Made by a program: the position numbers and the translations under genes. The notes under the pieces were generated by a model. The model searched no databases. It was not told where the DNA came from and saw only the letters and a program-made list of their open reading frames with translations. 38,634 bases of DNA from Halieaceae bacterium (lineage in GTDB: Bacteria; Pseudomonadota; Gammaproteobacteria; Pseudomonadales; Halieaceae), in the NCBI GenBank assembly GCA_030066555.1, contig JASJBK010000031.1, positions 1 through 38,634 of the forward strand, in the 5' to 3' direction. Position 1 is the first letter of the stretch. Each line of letters starts with the position of its first letter. Shown one piece after another: positions 7,641-17,551 of the stretch.

Positions 7641-8096
7641 ATGTTTCGCGGGGTGCAACATATCAACATGGACGCCAAGGGCAGGCTGGCTATGCCGGCA
7701 CGCCAGCGCGAGCCGTTGATGTCGCAGTGCGAGGGCCAGCTGGTAGCCACCATCGATACCCAATCCCAGTGCCTCTTCATCTATCCGCTGCCAGAGTGGG
7801 AAAAGATCGAGCGGGAGATTCAGGACCTGCCGGCCCTGAACCCGGCGGTGAAGCGTTTCCAGCGACTGGTCATCGGCTACGCAACCGACCTGGAGCTGGA
7901 CGGCAACGGCCGCATCCTGCTGCCGGCACCGCTGCGCGATTACGCGAAGCTTGAGAAGAAGCTGGTCCTGGTGGGCCAGGGCAAGAAGTTGGAGCTGTGG
8001 TCCGAAGACCTGTGGCTGGCAGAGCGCGAGCAGGCGCTGTCCGAGTCAGGTCCGGATGCGGCACTTCCCGAAGAATTGATGTCACTGACGCTCTAG
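7641..8096 (+). CDS. mraZ: MraZ, transcriptional regulator of the dcw cluster
   Basis: The 151-residue protein has two AbrB-like SpoVT halves. The first contains the typical start MFRGVQHINMDAKGRLAMPA, and the second contains DLELDGNGRILLPAPLRDYA. MraZ forms rings and represses its own operon. The frame stays open upstream to 7584, but the ATG at 7641 gives the family N-terminus and follows GGGGA. It is the first gene of the cluster and sits 9 bp before rsmH. Its own operator boxes lie just upstream. Confidence 0.97.
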   Translation: MFRGVQHINMDAKGRLAMPARQREPLMSQCEGQLVATIDTQSQCLFIYPLPEWEKIEREIQDLPALNPAVKRFQRLVIGYATDLELDGNGRILLPAPLRDYAKLEKKLVLVGQGKKLELWSEDLWLAEREQALSESGPDAALPEELMSLTL

Positions 8097-8105
8097 GGGG
8101 TCGGT

Positions 8106-9035
8106 GTGCACCAGACGGTATTGTTGCGAGAGGCGGTTGAGGCCCTCGTGACGGCGCGAGATGGCTACTACGTAGACGGTACTTTCGGTCGCGGTGGTCA
8201 CAGTCGCGAAATTCTTGCGGCGCTCAGCGCGGAGGGGAAACTCCTGGGCGTGGACAAGGATCCGCAGGCCATCGAGGTCGCCAGGCAGTTAAAGGAGGGT
8301 GACGACCGCTTCGATTTCGAACACGGTTCGTTCGCCCAGCTTCCCCATCAACTGCGCCGAAAGGGGATCGGCGCAGTTGATGGCATTTTATTGGATCTCG
8401 GTGTCTCCAGCCCGCAGTTGGACGAGGCCGAACGGGGTTTTTCTTTCAGCCAGGATGGGCCGCTGGATATGCGCATGGATACCACCCAGGGGCAAACGGC
8501 AGCCGAATGGCTGGCCGCTGCGTCTCACGGCGATATTGCCAGCGTGCTGCGCGAATACGGCGAGGAGCGTCACGCCGGGCGTATCGCCAGTGCCATCCTG
8601 CGCGCCCTGGAGTCCGCTCCCATCGAAACCACCGGCCGGCTGGCGCAGATCGTCTCCGAGGCCAACCCGAGCTGGGAGAAGCACAAGCACCCGGCCACGC
8701 GATCTTTCCAGGGTATCCGTATCTGGATCAATCGCGAGCTGGCAGACCTGGAATTGCTGCTGGACGAGGTCGTAGACCTGCTACGCCCCGGGGGGCGGCT
8801 GGTGATCATCAGCTTTCACTCCCTCGAGGACCGTATGGTGAAGCGTTTCATTCGTCGCATGAGCCGGGGCGAGCAGCCGCCTCGCGGCGTACCGGTGATG
8901 GAGAGCCAGGTTAAAAAGAAGCTCGCCGCCGTGGGTCGCGCGGTCAAGCCAGCTGCCGAAGAAGTTGCCGCCAACCCGCGGGCCCGCAGCGCAGTGATGC
9001 GGGTGGCCGAGCGCCTGCCGGAGATGGCGGCGTGA
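8106..9035 (+). CDS. rsmH: 16S rRNA (cytosine1402-N4)-methyltransferase RsmH
   Basis: This 309-residue enzyme starts with GTG ([13 protein letters not shown]), with AGGGGG just upstream. The SAM-binding motif is [13 protein letters not shown]. Other markers are [23 protein letters not shown], the [12 protein letters not shown] segment and the C-terminal [17 protein letters not shown]. It N4-methylates C1402 of 16S rRNA, the same nucleotide whose ribose RsmI methylates, so both C1402 modifiers are encoded within 5.1 kb. The stop overlaps the ftsL start (GTGA). Confidence 0.98.
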   Translation: MHQTVLLREAVEALVTARDGYYVDGTFGRGGHSREILAALSAEGKLLGVDKDPQAIEVARQLKEGDDRFDFEHGSFAQLPHQLRRKGIGAVDGILLDLGVSSPQLDEAERGFSFSQDGPLDMRMDTTQGQTAAEWLAAASHGDIASVLREYGEERHAGRIASAILRALESAPIETTGRLAQIVSEANPSWEKHKHPATRSFQGIRIWINRELADLELLLDEVVDLLRPGGRLVIISFHSLEDRMVKRFIRRMSRGEQPPRGVPVMESQVKKKLAAVGRAVKPAAEEVAANPRARSAVMRVAERLPEMAA

Positions 9036-9325
9036 GTCAGGGCGGCGGCAAGCCTGCGCGGGGTTGGGTCATCGTGAACCTGGGCCTGGTGCTGGCCGTC
9101 ATGTTCACTGCGGTGTCGATCATTGGCGCCTCCCACGAGTGCCGCCAGGCCTATGCCCGTTTGCAGGCATTGCAGTCCGGCCAGTGGAATATGCAGGAGC
9201 AGTGGGGCAAGTTGCTGCTGGAGCAGAGCACCTGGGCCGCCCATCACCGGGTTGAACAGCTGGCCCGTCGCGAGTTGGACATGCGCCTGCCGAAAGCCGC
9301 CGAACTCAATGTGGTGGCGCCATGA
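9032..9325 (+). CDS. ftsL: Cell division protein FtsL
   Basis: This is a 97-residue bitopic membrane protein. It has a short cytoplasmic N-terminus, one membrane helix (about residues 13-31, [17 protein letters not shown]) and a periplasmic coiled-coil region rich in Gln, Leu and Glu. FtsL joins FtsB and FtsQ to activate FtsWI at the septum. Sequence conservation is low in the family, so position between rsmH and ftsI carries much of the weight. The GTG start overlaps the rsmH stop, and its own stop overlaps ftsI (ATGA). Confidence 0.93.
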   Translation: MSQGGGKPARGWVIVNLGLVLAVMFTAVSIIGASHECRQAYARLQALQSGQWNMQEQWGKLLLEQSTWAAHHRVEQLARRELDMRLPKAAELNVVAP

Positions 9326-11064
9326 GCCGGGCTGCACACAACCCTGTTTCCAGCCCGGTTTCGCCATGGCGTAGCCACCTGATGGCCACATTTATCACCC
9401 TATTATTCGGATTGCTGGTATGGCGAGTGCTCAGCCTGCAGGTGCTGGATAGCGATCGCGGCTACGCGTTCCTGCAGGACCAGGGCGAAGCCCGCTACGT
9501 ACGCAGCGCCGAGATTCCCGCCTACCGGGGCATTATTTCCGATCGCCGCGGTGAGCCGCTGGCGGTGAGCACGCCTGTGATCAGTCTCTGGGCCAACCCG
9601 CGGCAGCTTGCCGGCTCCGGTCGGGTAACCGAACTGGAGAGCGCGTTGGGATTGAAGTCCGGGGCGCTGGAAGAACGACTGGAGAACTATGCAGCACGAG
9701 AGTTCATGTACCTTGAGCGCCACATGACCCCGCCGGCGGCGCGCGCCGTTCTGCGCCGCAAGATTCCCGGCGTCGGAGGCCATCGCGAGTACCAGCGCTA
9801 CTACCCGGCGGGCGAGGTGGTGGCCCATGTGGTCGGTATGACTGATGTGGACGACCGCGGCATCGAGGGCATGGAACTGGCATTCGAGGACTGGCTCAAG
9901 GGTGCTGCCGGTCGCAAGCAGGTCATAAAAGACCTGCACGGGGAAGTGGTGCGCGACATCGGCGAACTGCGCGCCGCCCAGCCCGGCCGCGACCTGCAGC
10001 TGAGCGTCGACTTGCGCCTGCAGTATCTGGCTCACAGGGAGCTGCAGCGCGCCATTGCCACCTCCGGTGCACGGGCCGGCACCGTGGTTACCCTGGACAG
10101 TCGCAGCGGGGAAGTGCTGGCGCTGGTCAACTACCCCACCTATAACCCGAATGGCCGCGGTTCCCTAAAGGCCGGCAGCACTCGCAACCGCGCCTTGACC
10201 GACGTATTTGAGCCGGGTTCGACAATGAAGCCGCTCACCCTGGTGGCGGCGCTGGAGAGCGGTCTCTATGCGCCGGATACCATCATCGATACCTCCCCGG
10301 GGCGCGTGCAGGTGGGCAGCAAGGTGCTGCTGGATCCGGTCAATTACGGTGAACTCAGCGTCGCGCGGGTAGTCGCCAAGTCCAGCCAGGTGGGCATCGT
10401 CAAGATGGCGCTCAACCTCGATGAGCAGGCCGTGTGGCAGACCTTTACCCGCTTCGGCCTCGGCGAAAACCCGGGTACCGGGTTCCCGGGGGAGAGCGCC
10501 GGGGTATTGCCGTACCGCGACCGCTGGCGCGATATCGAGCGAGTCACCCTGGCTTACGGTTATGGGCTCGCAGTAACGCCGTTGCAGCTGGCGCGGGCCT
10601 ACAGCGTGATCGCCAACGATGGCAAGCTGGTCACACCGAGCCTGCTGCGCCTGGACGGCGCCGGAGCAGTCGATGCTCGCCAGGTGGTGGAGCCTCGTAT
10701 TGCGCGCCAGGTACTTGATGTACTGCACGGTGTGACCAGCGAGGACGGTACCGCTCGCAGCGCGCAGGTTGAGGGCTATGGCGTCGCCGGCAAGACCGGT
10801 ACCGCCCACAAGGTAGGCCGCGACGGCTATGCCGATGATCGCTACCTGGCCTTCTTCGCCGGCATAGCCCCGGTACGGAATCCCCGGCTGGTCACCGTGG
10901 TGCTGATCGACGAACCCAAAGGCGATCGCTACTACGGCGGCGAAGTGGCGGCGCCGGTGTTTTCCCGTATTACCGAGGGCGCCCTGCGCATGCTCAACGT
11001 AATTCCGGACCAGGTTACGGGCGACGTCGCCAGCCAGGGTCGGCGGGCGGGAGGTGAGGCGTGA
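9322..11064 (+). CDS. ftsI: Septal peptidoglycan transpeptidase FtsI (PBP3)
   Basis: The 580-residue class B penicillin-binding protein has a short cytoplasmic tail, one membrane helix near residues 23-42 (ATFITLLFGLLVWRVLSL), a pedestal domain and a transpeptidase domain. The active-site motifs are S-T-M-K (nucleophile Ser300, in FEPGSTMKP) and K-T-G-T (Lys491). The second motif, normally S-x-N, reads Ser354-Ser355-Gln356, an unusual Gln for Asn. The enzyme cross-links septal peptidoglycan made by FtsW and is the target of beta-lactams such as aztreonam. The ATG overlaps the ftsL stop, and the end overlaps murE. Confidence 0.97.
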   Translation: MSRAAHNPVSSPVSPWRSHLMATFITLLFGLLVWRVLSLQVLDSDRGYAFLQDQGEARYVRSAEIPAYRGIISDRRGEPLAVSTPVISLWANPRQLAGSGRVTELESALGLKSGALEERLENYAAREFMYLERHMTPPAARAVLRRKIPGVGGHREYQRYYPAGEVVAHVVGMTDVDDRGIEGMELAFEDWLKGAAGRKQVIKDLHGEVVRDIGELRAAQPGRDLQLSVDLRLQYLAHRELQRAIATSGARAGTVVTLDSRSGEVLALVNYPTYNPNGRGSLKAGSTRNRALTDVFEPGSTMKPLTLVAALESGLYAPDTIIDTSPGRVQVGSKVLLDPVNYGELSVARVVAKSSQVGIVKMALNLDEQAVWQTFTRFGLGENPGTGFPGESAGVLPYRDRWRDIERVTLAYGYGLAVTPLQLARAYSVIANDGKLVTPSLLRLDGAGAVDARQVVEPRIARQVLDVLHGVTSEDGTARSAQVEGYGVAGKTGTAHKVGRDGYADDRYLAFFAGIAPVRNPRLVTVVLIDEPKGDRYYGGEVAAPVFSRITEGALRMLNVIPDQVTGDVASQGRRAGGEA

Positions 11065-12557
11065 TGGCGCTGCCAAAAACGCCCGGTCACGCGGTGCCCC
11101 TGTTCCGCCTGCTGCTCGGTATTGCCGATGCGGTGGCGCTGCCGGTGTATGGCATGCAGCTCGACAGCCGCAAGCTGCAGCCCGGCGACCTGTTCATAGC
11201 GCTGCCCGGTGACCAGCATGACGGCCGTGACTACCTCGCGAATGCGGTCAACGCCGGCGCCTGCGCGGTGGTAGCGGAAGCGGGCGTGACCCCTGAACAA
11301 CGTGCGACCGTCGCGCAGCTGCCGCTGGTGGAGGTGGCAGGCCTGGCCGAGCAGCTGGGCCTGATCGCAGCCCGTTTTTACGGCCGCCCCAGCGAGCAGA
11401 TGATCACGGTGGGCGTCACCGGTACCAATGGCAAGACCACCACCTCGCGGGTGCTGGCCCAGCTGCTGCGTGCGCACACCGGTGCCTGCGGCGTGATTGG
11501 TACTCTCGGCGCCACCCTGGGCAATGACACCAACGCGGCTGCGAACACCACGCCGGATGCCATCAGCCTGCACCGGCAGCTGGCGGACTGGCTGGTCGAG
11601 GGCGTATCCGCCGCGGTACTCGAGGTCTCCTCCCACAGCCTGGTGCAGGGTCGCGTGGGTGGCCTCGATTTCAACACGGCGATCTTCACCAACCTCACCC
11701 ATGATCACCTCGACTACCACGGCGACATGGAAAGCTACGCGACCGCCAAGGCCCGGCTGTTTGCTGTGCAAGGGTTGCGCCATGCCATCGTCAACCTGGA
11801 TGACGATTATTCCGATGTGATGCTCAGTGCTGTAGCGCCCGGTGTCGAGGTCATCCACTACGCCATCGACGACACCAGTGCCGAAGTGCGGGTAAGCGAT
11901 ATCGCCTATCACCACGGTGGCCTGGAGGCGACGGTACACACCCCCTGGGGTGATGGCCTGGTGCACAGCCCGATGGCCGGCGACTTCAATCTCGCCAACC
12001 TGCTGGCTGCCATCAGTGCCGTGTGCTGCAACGGCATGCCGCTGGCCCGGGCCCTGGAGCTCATTCCGCACCTGCAAGGTGTGGACGGTCGCATGCAGTA
12101 CGTGGACAACGAACGCGACCTGCAACTGGTGGTCGACTACGCGCACACGCCGGACGCATTGGCCCAGGCCCTGCGCGCACTGCGCGCCCACACCGCGGGC
12201 AAGCTGCACTGCGTGTTTGGCTGCGGTGGCGACCGCGACCGGGACAAGCGCCCGTTGATGGGGCAGGCGGCCGACGAGCTGGCCGACCGTGTGATCGTCA
12301 CCAGCGACAACCCGCGACATGAGGAGCCGCTGGCCATTATTGATGACATCCTCCCGGGCATCAGCGGTGTCCATGAGGTGGAACCGGATCGCGCCAGGGC
12401 CATCGCCACGGCCGTCGCAACCGCTGCGCCCGGTGATTGCATACTGGTGGCCGGCAAGGGGCATGAGACCTACCAGCAGGTGGGCGACAAGCGCTTCGAC
12501 TTCAGCGACGTGGCGGAACTGGAGCGAGCTCTCGGCGCGACAGGAGGCCTGTCGTGA
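11061..12557 (+). CDS. murE: UDP-MurNAc-L-Ala-D-Glu : meso-diaminopimelate ligase MurE
   Basis: This is a 498-residue Mur ligase. The N-terminal UDP-binding domain contains QLDSRKLQPGDLF. The ATP site is GVTGTNGKTTTSRV. The motif SDNPRHEEP, with the DNPR that selects meso-diaminopimelate over lysine, shows that the wall peptide uses meso-DAP. It is cytoplasmic and adds the third residue of the stem peptide. The start is GTG 11061 or the adjacent ATG 11064; both sit after GGAGGTGAG. It overlaps ftsI by 4 bp and murF by 4 bp. Confidence 0.97.
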   Translation: MMALPKTPGHAVPLFRLLLGIADAVALPVYGMQLDSRKLQPGDLFIALPGDQHDGRDYLANAVNAGACAVVAEAGVTPEQRATVAQLPLVEVAGLAEQLGLIAARFYGRPSEQMITVGVTGTNGKTTTSRVLAQLLRAHTGACGVIGTLGATLGNDTNAAANTTPDAISLHRQLADWLVEGVSAAVLEVSSHSLVQGRVGGLDFNTAIFTNLTHDHLDYHGDMESYATAKARLFAVQGLRHAIVNLDDDYSDVMLSAVAPGVEVIHYAIDDTSAEVRVSDIAYHHGGLEATVHTPWGDGLVHSPMAGDFNLANLLAAISAVCCNGMPLARALELIPHLQGVDGRMQYVDNERDLQLVVDYAHTPDALAQALRALRAHTAGKLHCVFGCGGDRDRDKRPLMGQAADELADRVIVTSDNPRHEEPLAIIDDILPGISGVHEVEPDRARAIATAVATAAPGDCILVAGKGHETYQQVGDKRFDFSDVAELERALGATGGLS

Positions 12558-13912
12558 TCCGGGCATTCTCTTTGACGGAACTGTCACAGTCCCTTGGAGG
12601 CACGCTGCACGGCGACGATGCACGTTTCTGGTCTGTTTCAACCGACAGTCGCAAGGCCCAGTCGGGCGACCTGTTCGTGGCCTTGCGCGGTGAGCGCTTC
12701 GACGGACACGAGTTCCTGGACGACGTGGCGGGGAAGGGCGCCTGTGGCGCGCTGGTAGACCAGCACGTTGATAGCAAGCTGCCACAGCTGCAGGTCGCCG
12801 ACACCGAGCTGGCGCTCGGTCGTCTCGGCGCATTGAATCGCGACCAGTTCAAGGGGCCGCTGCTGGGTATCACTGGCAGCAGCGGCAAGACCTCGGTCAA
12901 GAACATGCTGGCGGCCATACTCTCCGAGAGCGCCCCGACCCTGGCCACCGAAGGCAACCTCAACAATGAGATCGGTGTGCCGCTTACCCTGCTGCGACTT
13001 TCGCCGGAACACCGCTTCGCGGTGATCGAAATGGGAGCCGGCAAGCCCGGCGATATTGCCTACCTGGCAGGCCTGGCGCGCCCCGGGATTTCACTGTTGC
13101 TGAATGCCATGCCCGCCCACCTGGAGCGCATGGGTTCGCTGCAGGGTATCGCCGAGACCAAGGGTGCCATTCTCAGCGGCGCCCAGGTGGCGATCTACCC
13201 GGCGGACAGCAAGTACACCGTGTTCTGGCGAGGGCTGGCGAAGGGCGCCCGCTGTCTCGAGTTCAGCTTCGACAACCGCGCGACGGTACATGCCAGCGAG
13301 CTAGATATCTATGAGAGCGGCTCACGCTTCCTGTTGCATGTGGAAGGCACGGTATTCCCGGTCGAGCTCAAGTTGCCGGGCCGTCACAGCATCGCCAATG
13401 CCATGGCGGCCGGGGCTGCAGCGCTGGCGGCGGGAGCCAGCGAGGCGCAGGTGCAGGCAGGACTGGCGAAGGTCATGCCCACGGGTGGTCGCCTGCTGCG
13501 CCGCACCGGGCGTGAAGGCATCTCGGTGATTGACGACAGCTACAACGCTAATCCGGGCTCGGTGAAAGCCGCTATCGACGTGCTGACCACCATGGCCGGT
13601 CGCCAGGTGCTGGCGCTGGGCACGATGGCGGAACTCGGCGACGCGGCGGATGAGCTGCACGCCGAGATCGGTCGCTACGCCCGCGCCGCCGGTATCGATG
13701 CATTGTGGGGTGTCGGCCCTCACACGGCGGAGGCCGCCAGGGCATTTGGCACCGGTGGCGAACACTTTGATACCCGAGAGGCGCTGCTGATCGCGCTGCC
13801 GGAAATTGCCCGGGCAGGGGATGTGGTACTGGTGAAGGGCTCACGCAGTGCGGGCATGGAGCAGGTGGTTTCCGCCCTCATGCCGGCGTCCGCCCGCGGG
13901 GAGGGTACCTGA
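12554..13912 (+). CDS. murF: UDP-MurNAc-tripeptide : D-alanyl-D-alanine ligase MurF
   Basis: This 452-residue Mur ligase starts with GTG directly after AGGAGG. It has the N-terminal STDSRKAQSGDLFVALRG, the ATP-binding loop GITGSSGKTSVKNM, the EGNLNNEIGVPLTLL substrate motif and the C-terminal DDSYNANPGSVKAA. It adds D-Ala-D-Ala to finish the cytoplasmic pentapeptide precursor, taking the dipeptide made by DdlB further down the same cluster. mraY begins at the next base after its stop. Confidence 0.97.
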   Translation: MIRAFSLTELSQSLGGTLHGDDARFWSVSTDSRKAQSGDLFVALRGERFDGHEFLDDVAGKGACGALVDQHVDSKLPQLQVADTELALGRLGALNRDQFKGPLLGITGSSGKTSVKNMLAAILSESAPTLATEGNLNNEIGVPLTLLRLSPEHRFAVIEMGAGKPGDIAYLAGLARPGISLLLNAMPAHLERMGSLQGIAETKGAILSGAQVAIYPADSKYTVFWRGLAKGARCLEFSFDNRATVHASELDIYESGSRFLLHVEGTVFPVELKLPGRHSIANAMAAGAAALAAGASEAQVQAGLAKVMPTGGRLLRRTGREGISVIDDSYNANPGSVKAAIDVLTTMAGRQVLALGTMAELGDAADELHAEIGRYARAAGIDALWGVGPHTAEAARAFGTGGEHFDTREALLIALPEIARAGDVVLVKGSRSAGMEQVVSALMPASARGEGT

Positions 13913-14995
13913 ATGTTGCTATACCTTGCGCAGTACCTCGCCACGCTGGACTCCGGCTTCGCCGTTTTCCAGTACCTGACTTTTCGCGGCATCCTCGGCG
14001 TGATGACCGCGCTGGTGATCTCGCTGCTGGTGGGCCCGTTCATGATTCGCCGGCTTAACTATCATCAGATTGGCCAGGCGGTGCGCGACGACGGGCCTGA
14101 ATCCCACCTCAGCAAGAGCGGCACGCCGACCATGGGCGGCGCATTGATCCTGGTGGCGATCTTCGTCAGCACCTTGCTGTGGAGCGATCTCGGCAATCCC
14201 TACGTATGGCTGGTCCTGTTCGTCACCCTGGTGTTCGGCACGGTAGGCTGGGTGGACGACTGGCGCAAGGTGATGCGCAGGGACCCGACCGGCCTGCCGG
14301 CGCGCTGGAAGTACTTCTGGCAATCCGTGGCGGGCCTGGGTGTGGCACTGTACCTGTACTTCTACTCGGCCTCGCCGGTCACCACCCAGCTGTATGTGCC
14401 GTTTTTCAAGGACTTCGCCTGGGAGATGGGACCGCTGTTCATCCTGCTGACCTACTTCGTGATTGTCGGCTCGAGCAATGCCGTCAACCTCACCGACGGC
14501 CTCGACGGCCTGGCCATCCTGCCCACGGTACTGGTGGGCTCTGCGCTGGGCATCATCGCCTATGTCACCGGTCACGTGGAATTTTCTGAGTACCTGCACA
14601 TTCCTTACGTGGCGGGTACCGGTGAACTGGTCGTGTTCTGTGGCGCTATGGCCGGCGCCGGTGTTGGCTTTCTGTGGTTCAACACCTACCCGGCCATGGT
14701 GTTCATGGGCGATGTCGGCGCGCTGGCGCTGGGTGCAGCCCTGGGGGCGGTGGCAGTGATCACCCGCCACGAGATCGTGTTCTTCATTATGGGCGGCATC
14801 TTTGTACTGGAGACCGTGTCGGTGATCCTGCAGGTGGCCAGCTACAAGCTGACCGGCAAGCGCCTTTTCCGCATGGCACCGATTCACCACCACTTTGAAC
14901 TGAAGGGATGGCCCGAGCCGCGGGTCATTGTGCGCTTCTGGATTATCACGGTGATGCTGGTGCTGTTCGGCCTGGCCACCTTGAAGTTGCGCTAG
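13913..14995 (+). CDS. mraY: Phospho-MurNAc-pentapeptide translocase MraY
   Basis: This polytopic membrane enzyme has 360 residues and about ten membrane helices. Signatures are [10 protein letters not shown], the acidic [22 protein letters not shown] and [15 protein letters not shown], with the histidine-rich [15 protein letters not shown] near the end. It transfers phospho-MurNAc-pentapeptide to undecaprenyl phosphate, making lipid I for MurG. Start and length are standard. It starts directly after the murF stop with no gap. Confidence 0.98.
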   Translation: MLLYLAQYLATLDSGFAVFQYLTFRGILGVMTALVISLLVGPFMIRRLNYHQIGQAVRDDGPESHLSKSGTPTMGGALILVAIFVSTLLWSDLGNPYVWLVLFVTLVFGTVGWVDDWRKVMRRDPTGLPARWKYFWQSVAGLGVALYLYFYSASPVTTQLYVPFFKDFAWEMGPLFILLTYFVIVGSSNAVNLTDGLDGLAILPTVLVGSALGIIAYVTGHVEFSEYLHIPYVAGTGELVVFCGAMAGAGVGFLWFNTYPAMVFMGDVGALALGAALGAVAVITRHEIVFFIMGGIFVLETVSVILQVASYKLTGKRLFRMAPIHHHFELKGWPEPRVIVRFWIITVMLVLFGLATLKLR

Positions 14996-15011
14996 GAAGA
15001 TGGGAGTCGCC

Positions 15012-16361
15012 ATGACGGACAGACTGATCGCAAGCTCCGAATCCCCGCTGGTGGTGGGACTGGGGAGCACCGGTCTGTCATGTGTGCGCTACTTTACCGC
15101 GCGGGGCATTCCCTGCGCGGTGGCGGACTCCCGCGCCGAGCCACCTGGCCTGGCAGAATTGCGTGACATCGACCCGGATATGGCGGTGCAGCCGCTGGAT
15201 GCAGAGACCCTCAAGCGCGCCGGGCGCCTGGTAGTAAGCCCCGGCGTGGCGCTTGACGAGCCGGCGGTCGCCGCCGCCATCGAGGCGGGGGTGAGTGTCT
15301 GTGGTGATATCGACCTGTTTTGTGAAGAAGCCCGTGCCCCGGTGGTGGGCATTACCGGTTCCAACGGCAAGTCCACGGTGACCGCCCTGCTGGGTGAGAT
15401 GGTCGCTGCCGCCGGCCGCCGGGTCGCTGTGGGGGGTAACCTCGGTACGCCGGCCCTGGATCTGCTGGACGACGAGGCCGAGCTCTACGTGCTGGAACTC
15501 TCCAGCTTCCAGCTCGAGCGCGCCGGCAAGCTGGGCCTGTCCCTGGCCACCGTGCTGAACATGTCGCCCGACCACATGGACCGGCACCACAACATGCAGG
15601 CCTATCACGCCGCCAAGCACCGGATCTTCCTGAATTGCGGTGCCGTGGTTTACAACCGCGAGGACCCGCTGTCACGCCCGCTGCAGGCGGACGGGGTGCC
15701 GGCCTGGAGTTTCGGCCTCAATGCGCCTGACAGGCAGGGCTACGGCCTGCGCGAGCACGAGGGTGGCACCTGGATCTTCCGCGAATTCGCGCCTTTCATG
15801 CCCGCCGCAGAACTGCGTATGGTCGGACGCCACAACCTGGCGAACGGCCTGGCGGCGCTGGCCATGGGGGAGTTGCTGGAACTGCCGGCGCAGGCCATGC
15901 GCGTGACGCTGGCAAGCTTCGGCGGGCTGCCGCACCGCAGCCAGCTGGTGGGCGAGGCCCGTGGCCTGCGCTTTGTCAACGATTCCAAGGCCACCAATCC
16001 CGGCGCCACCCTGGCCGCGCTCAAGGGCTTCGATGAAGGCGTGGTGTTGATTCTGGGCGGGCAGGGCAAGGGCGCCGACTTCGCCGAGCTGGCGGTAGTC
16101 GCCGCCGATCGCTGCCGCGAAATTGTATTGATGGGAGAAGATGCGGCACTGCTGGATGCTGCACTGCCCGCCTCCGCAGCCCGGCAGCGGGTAGCCGACA
16201 TGGATGCCGCGGTTGAGGCTGCAGTGGCCGCCGCCGAACCAGGAGACGTGGTGCTGCTGTCGCCGGCCTGTGCCAGCTTCGATATGTTCACCGGCTTTGC
16301 CCAGCGCGGCGATGCCTTTTGTGCAAGTGTGGCCCGCTACCTTGACGGGGGTGCGCAATGA
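15012..16361 (+). CDS. murD: UDP-MurNAc-L-alanine : D-glutamate ligase MurD
   Basis: With the ATG at 15012 this is a 449-residue Mur ligase starting MTDRLIASSE. It has an N-terminal Rossmann domain (VVGLGSTGLSCVRYF), the ATP loop GITGSNGKSTVTALLGE and the C-terminal LSPACASFDMFTGFAQRGD. It adds D-Glu as the second residue of the stem peptide. An in-frame ATG at 15000 lies only 4 bp after the mraY stop. I prefer 15012 because GGGAG sits at the right distance before it. The stop overlaps ftsW (ATGA). Confidence 0.96.
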   Translation: MTDRLIASSESPLVVGLGSTGLSCVRYFTARGIPCAVADSRAEPPGLAELRDIDPDMAVQPLDAETLKRAGRLVVSPGVALDEPAVAAAIEAGVSVCGDIDLFCEEARAPVVGITGSNGKSTVTALLGEMVAAAGRRVAVGGNLGTPALDLLDDEAELYVLELSSFQLERAGKLGLSLATVLNMSPDHMDRHHNMQAYHAAKHRIFLNCGAVVYNREDPLSRPLQADGVPAWSFGLNAPDRQGYGLREHEGGTWIFREFAPFMPAAELRMVGRHNLANGLAALAMGELLELPAQAMRVTLASFGGLPHRSQLVGEARGLRFVNDSKATNPGATLAALKGFDEGVVLILGGQGKGADFAELAVVAADRCREIVLMGEDAALLDAALPASAARQRVADMDAAVEAAVAAAEPGDVVLLSPACASFDMFTGFAQRGDAFCASVARYLDGGAQ

Positions 16362-17551
16362 CCGTCGCTACGGCCACCCTGCGGCTGCCGGCCCGGGCCG
16401 GTATTGGGGCGCTGGACCTGAAAATACTGCTGCCGGCGCTGGCGCTGCTGCTGATCGGCTACGTGGCGATTACCTCGGCGTCGGTTGAATACGCAGCTGC
16501 GCATTACAGCAACCCGATGCACCACGCCCATCGTCACCTCATCTACCTGGGCCTGTCGGCAGTCGCCGCTGCGGTGGTGCTGGTAATACCGATTCGTTTC
16601 TGGGCCATCACCGGCTGGGCCTGGCTGTTCCTGGCGCTGGCGCTGCTGGCACTGGTGCTGATTCCCGGTATCGGTGTGAAGGTCAACGGCAGCCGGCGCT
16701 GGCTGGATTTTGGTCCGCTGACCCTGCAGGCCTCCGAATTTGCGAAGCTGTTCCTGGTGATTTACCTGGCGGGCTACCTGCAGCGCCGCGAGGTACAGGT
16801 GCGCAGCGAGTGGCAGGGCTTCATCAAGCCCATGGCGGTGGTGTTTGCCGTCACCCTGCTGCTGATGGCTGAACCTGACTTCGGCGCCACTGTGGTGACC
16901 GTGGGCACCGCCTTCGGCATGCTGTTCCTGGCCGGTGTGCGCCTCGCCCATTTCATGCTGGTGGTGCTGGGTAGCGTGCTGGCGCTGACGCTGTTGGTAA
17001 TCAGCGAGCCCTATCGCCTCAAGCGCCTGATCGCCTACACCGATCCCTGGGCCGACCAGTTCAACTCCGGCTACCAGCTCACCCAGTCGCTGATTGCCTT
17101 CGGGCGCGGTGAGTGGTTCGGCGTGGGCCTCGGCAACAGCGTGCAAAAGCTGTTCTACCTGCCCGAAGCACATACCGACTTCGTGTTTTCGATCTGGGCC
17201 GAGGAGACCGGCTTAGCCGGCGCACTGCTGGTGATCGGCCTGTTCCTGGCCCTGGTTTACCGCATGTTCCGGATCGCGCGTCAGCGGGTTGAGGCCGGAG
17301 ACTGTTTTGGCGCCCAGCTCTGCTACGGGGTGGCGCTGATCATTGCCAGCCAGGCCTTCATCAACATCGGTGTCAGCACCGGTCTGTTGCCGACCAAGGG
17401 GCTGACCCTGCCGCTGGTCAGCTACGGCGGCAGCAGCCTGATCGCCTGTTGCGCCATGATCGCGCTGGTGCTGCGGGTCGAGCGGGAAGCGTCGCTGGCA
17501 CCGCCTGCGAAAGCCAGGAAGAAACAGCACGGGGGGCGTCGCCGTGACTGA
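16358..17551 (+). CDS. ftsW: Septal peptidoglycan glycosyltransferase FtsW (SEDS family)
   Basis: This is a 397-residue SEDS protein with about ten membrane helices. Motifs are NGSRRWLDFG and LQASEFAKL, the conserved AEPDFGATVV containing the catalytic Asp of this family, the large loop ending GNSVQKLFYLPEAHTDFVF, and GLTLPLVSYGGSS near the end. It polymerises lipid II at the septum together with FtsI. The ATG overlaps the murD stop, and the 3' end overlaps murG by 8 bp. Confidence 0.97.
   Translation: MTVATATLRLPARAGIGALDLKILLPALALLLIGYVAITSASVEYAAAHYSNPMHHAHRHLIYLGLSAVAAAVVLVIPIRFWAITGWAWLFLALALLALVLIPGIGVKVNGSRRWLDFGPLTLQASEFAKLFLVIYLAGYLQRREVQVRSEWQGFIKPMAVVFAVTLLLMAEPDFGATVVTVGTAFGMLFLAGVRLAHFMLVVLGSVLALTLLVISEPYRLKRLIAYTDPWADQFNSGYQLTQSLIAFGRGEWFGVGLGNSVQKLFYLPEAHTDFVFSIWAEETGLAGALLVIGLFLALVYRMFRIARQRVEAGDCFGAQLCYGVALIIASQAFINIGVSTGLLPTKGLTLPLVSYGGSSLIACCAMIALVLRVEREASLAPPAKARKKQHGGRRRD

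Noticed and set aside
10932-12833. Minus-strand open frame of 633 codons across ftsI-murE-murF
   Set aside because: It spans three recognised genes on the other strand and its product is rich in Arg, His and Gln without domains. It is a GC shadow.
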